From assembly GCA_903813345.2 (NCBI GenBank), contig CAIIXF020000002.1, forward strand, positions 2,022,001 to 2,086,000: a DNA stretch of 64,000 bases, given 5' to 3'. A program made the translations under genes and the position numbers. Shown here piece after piece: positions 39,850 to 49,900 of the stretch (position 1 is its first letter; each line of letters starts with the position of its first letter). Under the pieces are notes generated by a model, which saw only the letters and a list, made by a program, of their open reading frames with translations, had not been told where the DNA came from and ran no database searches. Source of the stretch: Owenia fusiformis (lineage: Eukaryota > Annelida > Polychaeta > Sabellida > Oweniidae).

Positions 39850-40630
39850 AACTTACATAAAGCTAACTATACTTTACTATCAGATTGTAACAGCTTGGCA
39901 TATTTAAAAGTACTATTGTTTTGACAAAAATATTGGGGTAAATATTGTTTTCTAATGCTTTTAACAGACTTACATTCTTATATAAAATGAAATTCATCTC
40001 CTAATGAATTGTTATTACATAGTTCACAAAATCTCCTATTTCTTTCTACATTTCTTTACCTACCCCTCTCAATAGGTAATTTTGTGTTGTACATTGTGTG
40101 TTTTGATAAAATGACTCTATATTTTGAGGCAGTGAAAATAATCAGTCTTCAAACTTGAATTCTGTTTTAAAAGTTCTATAATTAAAACCTATGTTACTAT
40201 TACTAACGTCATTTTCCCATGATTGCCTGAACTGGTCTTCTAGCCTTAATTTTACCGTTTTAACAAATTTTGAAAAACGCGAACTACCAGGATTTAACCA
40301 AATGTTTGTCATACCAAGATTAATCAATGACTTCTTAACATAATTCAGCCAGTCAGACTTCACTCGATTTTTTATCAAAATAACTTCTATATATTTTGTA
40401 CATCTCTGCTGAGAGCGTTTTTTCATTGTTAGAGCTTAATCTATAAAAAATATTTTAATATATATAAATCAAATTTTACCCTAAATTGCATTCTCCCTAA
40501 CTCACCATAAACCATAAAATGTGGTGTTGATGCTTTGACTTTAAGGATATACTTTAAAAACTTTAAATGTAATTTTTCTATTTTTGTATTGTTGATAAAG
40601 CCCCATACCTCAGCCCCATAAAACAACATA
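39850..40630 (-). pseudogene. Decayed LINE (non-LTR retrotransposon), 3' part of the polymerase frame
   Basis: The minus strand keeps two open pieces. At 40441-40629 is LFYGAEVWGF, then KLHLKFLKYILKVK and FMVYGELGR. At 40142-40426 is WLNYVKKSLINLG, then KTVKLRLEDQFRQSWE. A stop-riddled continuation keeps CELCNNN, GDEFHFI and QYLPQYF. This order matches the region after the reverse transcriptase in CR1/L2/Jockey-like LINEs, where thumb-like segments lead into a Cys/His motif. Frameshifts and stops show it is dead. It is truncated at its 5' side and lies just upstream of the lectin-like gene. Confidence 0.8.
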
Positions 40631-40849
40631 TGTAGAATATGTATATACGTACATATTATCCCAACTATTATTTATGTACATAAGTATCGTATTATAAAAA
40701 ATATACTTCGAAACTCCATCGTCCAATTTTGTTCGCCAGAATCAGTCTTATAAAGTAATAAGAGAGGATCATTTAATAATTTTTCATAGTCTAAATAATT
40801 TATTTCACCAATGAATTTACAGTGCTCGCTGTCACCCTATTTTATTATT

Positions 40850-40856
40850 TATAAAA
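40850..40856 (+). promoter_or_regulatory. Candidate TATA box of the lectin-like gene
   Basis: TATAAAA lies about 120 bases before the start codon, with CCAAT about 45 bases further upstream and CRE/AP-1-like TGATGTCA and TGCGTCAT between the TATA box and the ATG. This spacing would leave a 5' leader of about 90 bases. It is a reasonable core promoter layout but rests on short motifs only. Confidence 0.35.
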
Positions 40857-40973
40857 ACAAAGAGTTCATCGACAGTTTCAATAATAAATGATATCTGGTG
40901 ATGTCATGCGTCATAGCAAATTCGTTGAAAGTGTTTTGCATCAATCAAGCTTGGGCAGGCGCATGCGGTGAAC

Positions 40974-40991
40974 ATGGACCTCCAGTTAATT
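40974..40991 (+). CDS. Exon 1 of the lectin-like gene
   Basis: The exon codes for six residues (MDLQLI) and ends at a GTAAGT donor in phase 0. It is too short to find by itself. It is supported because the next exon, starting in phase 0 at 44205, completes a signal peptide. Confidence 0.65.
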
Positions 40992-43900
40992 GTAAGTATT
41001 GCATCTTTATTTTTCATACTATTCTACAGGTAATTTTATGCCATGGTGGTGTGGTGAATTGGATAATCGTTCGATGACAGTTTTTGTTGATTGAATGGAG
41101 GCAACTGGGAATTCGAACGATACACTTACAATATGTGAAAAAAACATGAACTGATCACAGAATGATAGCAATTGTTGTGAAGTAAGAAATCAAGACAGGG
41201 GATCACTGAAGATTCGATCATGCATGATTTCATATATAACGATTTCAACAGACAATGACAGACAATGATATAATAAAACAAATTTTTCACTCTACCTTCA
41301 GTGATTACCTTGGACACATTCAAAAGATGATATTCCATTCGCCCCCGGGCTTCGTGAGAAATAATTTGTGAAAGATACGACACGGGTATTCCTCTCAATA
41401 GAGTGAACTACCTGTTCAATAATATTGCATAGTTTTTATTTCATTTTAACAAAATTGACATGAGATATTGAGATATTGTAGCTCGAATGTTTTTAGAATG
41501 GTGTATGTATTTTAATCTTTTAAGAAAATTATAGCGACATCATTTCAAAAACCGATGATTTTTTAAATTGCTAGTTAGACCTCTGTATAAGTCTATGTAA
41601 AGTCCTCCACACAATTATTTTACTTATGAATATAATTAAATAGAACATAATTATATAGATGCTATTCAAATATATATATCGGTTCTTGAATGATGGGGGA
41701 AAGGGGGTATTAGATATTGCTTCTTTTCACGTTAAATAATGGTTTTGGGAGATATGGGGTTTGTTTTTCTTGACTGGTGGTATGCACTTAGAGTTTTCGT
41801 TTTCTTGCTAACCCCCCTATCACACCAAACTCTAGTTCTTACCCGTTCTTGCCAGTCCTACGAAAATGTTGTAAAACGGGCTCAATCTGGCTGTGGTCGG
41901 GAAATATGTCTGAAATAATTAGCTTCTTCGTTCTTAAACAATCTTCAATACGTCCATCTCGTTCGCAGTTCGTTCAGGTCGCACCACGTCGGTGTGCAAC
42001 GTCGTAGAACGCGTCCCTTAGTCCAGAAGGTCAACATGACCTGATTACAGAACGGTGTGGTCGCCATCGAATTTTGAATCGATTCAAAATTCTAAAATCA
42101 CATTCCCGTCTGAGAACGTTCATAAAGTTCGTAAATAGACCTTAGACAGTAGCAGCTACGTTCATTCCGCTCGCACACAGTTTAAAACCAGTTTTGAAGA
42201 ACGCAGTGGCAACTTGTTTGGTGTGATAGCTATATTTTTGCTACCTCGTTCATAAGCAGTGTAAAATACGTTCTTAATCAGTTTAAACCCGTTTGCAATT
42301 AGTTCTACCTCGTTCTCAACACGTCCTCAGACAGTTCAACTCGTTGTTAAAACGTCCCTAGTAGGATTGAAGTACGACGGTTCCGTTCGTTGTACGTCCA
42401 GCTCGTCGTTAGTACGTTGTCACTCGTTCTAATTGTAGAACGTGACGACCAAGAGAACATTTTGAGCATGTTCTAAGTTCTAGAGGACCTATCCGTTAGA
42501 GTACGTTCGATGAAGTTTGTAAATAGATCCCAAACGGTTCTTAGTATGTCCAGTCCGTTCGTACACAGTTGAAGCCCGTTTTCGAGAACGTAGTGAGAAC
42601 TAGTTTGGTGTGATAGTAGGGTAAGTTCAATTACAACTTTTAGGTCCTTTCACCTTGGCACTTGTGCTTAGATATTTAGATGATATATAAATGCTGCACT
42701 ACAATACCACTTTATATGCTCCACTGATCTGAAAGTGTTTTATCACATCAGAAGTATATTTTATTATTCAGTTCATTTGTTTGTGTTTTGACAACTATTT
42801 TGTACGTCATTGACATTGCTTAGAACAATAGATCTGGACGCAGAACAAAAAACGGATTCATGAATAATTCCCTCACATATACCTAATAACTAAAAAAACA
42901 CTAAACAATAACAAAAAACAAAAAATAACAAATATTGGTCTCTTGGTTGCTGAATGCGAATGTAGTTAAGTTTATTTATTATTTATCAGTAGTGATACGT
43001 TAACAAAAATCAATGGAATAAAATACAAAACAAAGTTAGAGAAATTACAACCCAACCCAAATCGGCTTATCAAACATCTTAGTAGAATGAAATATGCAAT
43101 GACATGAGAAATCTTTGTGCACATTAATTTTTATCTCTACTACTCTCTACGTTATCTACTGCCATCTTTCCCCTGGGAATTATGGTTCCCTTTCTTTTAG
43201 GCCCTTACTGGCCCTGATTGTGTATAAGATAATAAGGTAAAGAGTTGTATTTAGGTCACCATATAAATCAATGGAGAGTGAGACCCTAATTTGATAGGAC
43301 CTCCTAGCCTTTTACACCTGTATCTTTCTAGTTTTAACGGATTAAGCAATGCATGATTTAATAGCAATGTGAAAAAGAAAATTATACCTTATATTATAGG
43401 GTTTCAGGAAATCAACAGTGCTGTGTATGTACTCATGAATATTAATTGTATATGTTTAGATCTCACAACAACAGGTAATTGAATTTAGTACATCCAGTCG
43501 TTGCCGACTTATGAGAGACAACATCAAACATTAACATTGAAAATTCGATCATACAGGGTGTCAAATAAGTCCCGTCCTCCCTGCTACAGCAAAAACCTTA
43601 ATAGATGGTACCTAGTGTGATACACCATTGGAAAGATCATCCAAAGTTATGTTAACTCACCAACTCTCAAGTATTTTGGATGAAATTTACCTATATTTCG
43701 ATGATGTCCTTTATAGTTAATGTGCCCTCCTTTAAGCAGCTTTTATCGTCAAAATGACAAGGATATGACCTCAGAAAAACGTCAAAAAGTTTATCTTTTT
43801 CGCATTCCACTTGTTATACAAAAAGATTTTCACCACTTTCCTTGCACTTTTATTTTCTACACAGCTAACCCTATCCAGCAATTGGTTAAATGCATTGCCA

Positions 43901-46900
43901 TATACATATTTAGTCATCTTTTGGTCCTTTGACTGTTCTTATACCCGATTCTTAAAATCCTGCCAAATACGCCAAATTGCCATGTTTCTATAGGCCTATG
44001 GTCACCTCAATTGATACAATGTAAAATTTTGTGAGATTGGTTGACATGTGTCAGATATATTCTAATCAACGTAACTTTGGAAGACCTTTCCAATGATATA
44101 TCACACTTGGTACCAAATATCTTGGTTTTGGCTGTAGAGGGGGGACGGGACTTATTTGACACCCTGTATATGCCAGCTTTAATGTTTACTCATTGACGTT
44201 TCAGGGTTGGGTGTCTGTCGCCCTGATATTGTGTACGTTAGCCACGCTCACTGAGTCATCAGGTACATATAAAAAATTCCAGCCGTGTAGCAACCGACGG
44301 CACTTGTCTCTAACAGACTGAATGATTTGTCAATCTGCTGTTACAATAGTTCGGAGTATTACTAAAATCAGAGAAATGTAAAATTGTTCAAAAGTAATTT
44401 TTATGATATGGCGAAATTCATGTATTTTCAAAAGTAATTATATGATTGATATGGCAAAAATTCATGCATTTATCAAAAGTAATTATATAATTGATATGGC
44501 GAAATTCAATCATTTTTAAAAGTAACTAAATCATTGATATGGCGAAATGCATGCATTTTTCAAAAGTAATTATATGATTGATATGGCGAAATTCAATCAT
44601 TTTCAAAAGTAACTAAATCATTGATATGGCGAAATTCATGCATTTTCAAAAGTAATTATATCATTGATACGGCGAAATTCAGGCACTTTTAAAAGTTGAA
44701 TTATATCAAAGTAAAACATTAATATTTTTGCCCACTTTTTTTACATTAATATGTATATGTTTGGTTTTAAGTAATAGGTACATCGGTGGCAATCCGTGCG
44801 AAAAACCTTCCGAAATATGCATTATATGCCAGAGAAAATATGCAGGTGTGGTCCGACCCGCCAACAAATAATGAACTTGTGTTGTGGACCATTAAATCAC
44901 CAGGTAACACCCTCGTAGCTGATACTGTATCTCTTGAGTACAAGGCCAGGCCTGGATATTTCCTACGAAGCTTCAACGGGTACCTTAGCATAGAGAATGA
45001 GTCGGCTGGAGCAGTTGACTGGGCACACGCCTCGACTTTCAGGCTGCTAAAAGACGAATATTTCCCGGGGACATATGCAATTGAATCAGCAGCGAATGCA
45101 AAACATGTGCGTCATGTAGGTGGTCGAGGAATGACATGGGTTGTTGAAAATACAGATGTTTTCAAAAACGAAGCAAGCTTCTTTCTCGGTAAGACATGCT
45201 ATATTATTTAGTTCTAAACAAGAATTTCAAAAAGGACTTATTTTTAAGTTGGCCTTTCAAAGAACCTCTATTCTAACTATTAAAAATAACTATTAAAAAT
45301 TGATTCTAGCAATACTCACGTACATAAATCCACTTGTTGAAATTCGATCATCTTGATTTCTTCTGAGAAAATGAGGAATTCAAAAAGGATGCATTGATTT
45401 AATATGGGGACATACACCATTGTCAAATGACTTAGTAACGGGATAACATCATTTATGCCACCATGTTATGTCAATGCACCCTTGCTGAAATTCTATATTT
45501 TCTTAATGCACAATGACATATTGGTGAACATGAAAACACCTACTTAACTTAAACTGTATTATCAAATACACAATGATATCGGTGAAGATAGTGTAAAGTG
45601 CACAAAATTAAACTGTATTATCAAATGCACAATGACATATTAGTGAACATTGGTGAACATGGCGTAAAATACAAATAATTGAACTGGATTATAAAATGCA
45701 CAATGACATATGGATGAACATAGCTTGATTTAGCTGTATTACCAAATGCGCAATGACATATTGACACAATGACATATTACTGTACAATGTCATATTGGTG
45801 AACATAGCAAAAAATACACATAATCGAACTGTATTATAAAATGCACAATGCCATACAGTGGGTAGTGAACGAGAAAAATGACTTTTTATACGGAAAACCA
45901 AATCACCGCTAGTATCCTTACGAAGGACTATATCCTTCTGATCTTTGACCATATGAAAAGGACGAGTCTCGGTTTGGAGAACAGTATCCTAGGCTTATAC
46001 TCTTTTTCATGAAAAATATATAAATATCACTCAAATTGAATTATGAATATCCAAAAGAAAACATTTAAATCTTCAAGATGTACTGTAGAGTATCAAAATT
46101 GTCAAAAGCAGGCGTAATGTGCAGTTACATTAGATTACAGTTAGATTCAATAAAAGACAAGTCTCGTTTTAGAGAGACAAATGTCCATCGGTGTACTGCG
46201 CTAATCATTTCATGAAAAATAAAGAAATACCACCAAAATTAAATTATGGATATTCAAAAGAGGATATTTAAATCTTCAATATGTAAAAATATCAAAATTC
46301 TTCAAACTTGGCGTAACGATGAACTTCGTTCTCCAAACAGAGACTAGTCGTTTCTATTCAGTAACCGGTAACCAAATGTAACCCCATTCATGCAATGGAA
46401 TTGCAGTGAGGAGTGCTCTCAAATTTATGCAATATCCATTTGATAAATTGTAATTGGTCAACACATTTTGATTTAAGATTACCCCATACATGAGAAGTTG
46501 GGGTTGCGATGTAAGTTGGCTTTTAAATTGCTACATATTTCATTTGCTAAATGTTATTAGGTAAAAATATTACGATTTTAGTACCCGAAAGTTACCCCAT
46601 TCATGCAATGGGGGGTTCAGTGCAAGATTTGGGCATCAATATAGCTGGGACAGATCTGATGATATTTACAACACTAAATATCGAAGCCCATGGCGAGATT
46701 CTCGAATGGCAATACTATGCTGAAAACACCAATCCGTTTTGGGCAGGTATATGGAGACCTTTGGTTGACGGTGGATACGAACTAGTCGGAAAGAATGAGA
46801 TTGTTCCCGCTGGGACTGGTGAGTGCAACATCATAGTTTATCATTATGGTGAATATTTGTTTTTGATAAGCTGCCTCGTCCGGCATTCTGAACGTTTTCC

Positions 46901-49900
46901 GTACTATTTAAACGTTGCTTCTGTTTGGCAGTTATCTCTTTCCAAGAGGAGGGATAACCCCATGATTCAATTGATGACATACAATTTCCTCCTTCGCGCA
47001 CCTCCTTTCCCGAAAGTACGTATATTTGTTTACCCTCCATCTTGGTCTTCAAAGTTTTCAAATTGACCTAGTTTTAAAACAATCAATGATCGACTCGCTA
47101 AACCAATCAGCGACGATGTCATCTCAATACAGATTTACATTATAAGCGTATGTCATCTTTAAACCCTAGGTTTCTCCCCCTCTTTCTCTTACCTAGGATA
47201 CTAGATAAATCTCGTGTGCACATGTTATAAAATATTCACTAAATGATGTCCCAAAAACAGAAAAAATCATTTTGCTCATATTATTAAATCATTGCGTCTA
47301 TGGAGTAAAAGCTTATCTGAGAAAGGTAAAACAAAATTGGTAAACGTTTAATTTAGGTAATACCGCAGATTATAATGTGCAATCGCTACCATGTTAATTA
47401 TATTCTTCAAATTGTAAAAAGTGATAATTTAGTTGGTTCTGGATTGGAGGGGAGGATCTTAGACATTATTTATTTTCACGTTAGGTCATACTTTTTGGAT
47501 ATAATATAGGGTATGTTTTTCTCATGACAGGTTTAGACTTAATAAAGTTTGATTTTCTTGCTAGATTTCTTCACAGTTGTTGGTCCTTTTCATTGGCATT
47601 TGTGCTTAGATATCGATTTCATCGTGTTCGAGTCATATATGCTATAAAAGTACATCTGTCGCAGGGGCGGATCTGGGAACCAACAAGGTGGGGGGGCCAA
47701 AGTTCTTGTCTGAGAAAAAAATGTCTGCGCTTGCGCGGAAAATTTATTTAGGCCCCTAAAACCAAAATGTGGGCCCAAATTTTGAAATTTTGAGGCTCAT
47801 TTTCTTCAAAATTTGGCCTAAAATGAAAAAATAAGGCCTTAGAAGGCCCATTTATGACCAAAAAGGCCCACTTTTTGGGGCCACAAGGCCTTTTTTTGCT
47901 CAAAAATTTTTTTGGGCCCAATTTTTTTTTTCTGGGCCCACCCGAGGGGGGGGGGGCCCGGGCCCCTGGGCCCCCCCCCCATATCCGCCAGTGTGTCGTT
48001 TTATCAAAATCTCCTAAAATTTAGTTCAACATGATTTTGATTGAGATGGAATGTGCTTAATATTTTATTAGGCCAATTTTGGTTATGGGAAATTCTTATT
48101 AATCACCATTTGAAACAATTATATTTCTTAAAGGGTGAAAAGTATAATATCAATGTCCTCATCGTCATAATACTTGTACCAGCATAGTGAACTACTTCTA
48201 AGGCGAGTTTGATGAAAACCACAAAGGTATCCTTAACATGATAGAGAATTATTAAACTGCGGTTGGGGTTGAGCTAAGCATATACCAATTTTGCATACAT
48301 AGGGGTAGCGATCGCAACCCCCCCCCTTATAAACAATAAATATAAAACCATGAAAAGAGGAAGAAAAGAGCTTTAAAATGCTTTTTATTTGAACCTTCTA
48401 GCTCAATTTTGAAGTAAGCTGCACCAATATTTGTAAAATTCAAAATAAATCTTATTTTTTGGGTTGTTTATGCTACAATCGCATCGCCCCACCTGACTGG
48501 AAACCAGTTTTTTGGCGATCAAACCCCCCTGACTGAAAGCTGGATACGCCTATGCATGGATTCAATGATTTGCTTATTCAAGCAAGATAAGAAAATGCGT
48601 TTTTAAGAACACCATAATCAACTCCTCTAGCTACAATTCTTAACATTTAAAAATTCTAAAGGACTAACATATCACAAATGAGAACCCCATGTAATGATAC
48701 TTACTCTTTGATGAAACAGCTTTGTTATTAACTCAGCAAAGCTACATGCACGAGAGACTTCTCTCTTTTGTGCATACATGTATATGAACATATTCTACAC
48801 AAGTGATATAAGATATTATACTCAACTGTACGAATTATATGTGCTCGTGTGTGTTATTTAGGTTACCAGTCTTACAAGGTTCCCTTCGGCCAAACAATTA
48901 GCGTCAGACCTGGGGATGTAACAGGAAGACATACGGCAGGTCAAACTAATCTTGCATACGCAAGTTCGGAAAGTGAATATATAACAAAAAATATACAGGA
49001 CAATTCTCTGCCAATTGGGAAAATTATAACTGGGACTAAGCAATGTTGTCGGATGCTTCCTCTAATGGCACTTAGCCAACCAGGTATTAATGTTTGTCTG
49101 TTTGTTTTATGTAAACAATATCAAAATAACTACTTTGATAGATAGTTTAATTATTTTGAGGAAAATAAATATTTTCATGAAATGGAACTGTTTAAATGGA
49201 AATACTATTCTTAGACAATACCGATTGGATTGTCAATTAAAATTCAACTTTAGTCTGGCATTGGGCATGTCGAAACTCGCAATTCGAACCCAGTGCAAAT
49301 TCAGTGGATACGGTTCAGAATGGATTGAATTGATAGATTTCACGGTTCAGAATGGATTGAATTGATAGATTTCACGCCCAACCATCGATAACGTACAGTG
49401 ACAAAAAATAACGTCGTACACATTTTATGTACGTTGTCAATGTAATAACTGATTTGAAGCAAAAGCTATGATGTAGGTTTGATGTACGTTTTAAAAGATT
49501 AATCTGAGGAATACGTAAAGGATTTCACGTTTAATAACATGTGTATTATCTTTAAGATACGTTTAACTTAATAATTACGTTAAAAGAATCTAAAGCAGAG
49601 CTCGATTTTTTTCATGATGAATCTACCCATATAATTGATTGGTATAAAAATGTTGTTTTTTCATATTTTCTTTGACCATTTGCTACCCTGTCTTCTAAGA
49701 GTGTCGAATAGTTTTATGAGAATATGTTTCTCTAAACTACACAATTTAGGAGGGGTGATGACTTAATAAATATTCAATATAAGGTATAATTAAGAAAGTC
49801 AGAAATACACGTTGACTACTTCACTGTACGTTGTCCGTGTAATTGGAATTATTACCACCTTGCCGGGCCAGTTCTAGGGATTTTAGTGCTAGTTTAGAAG

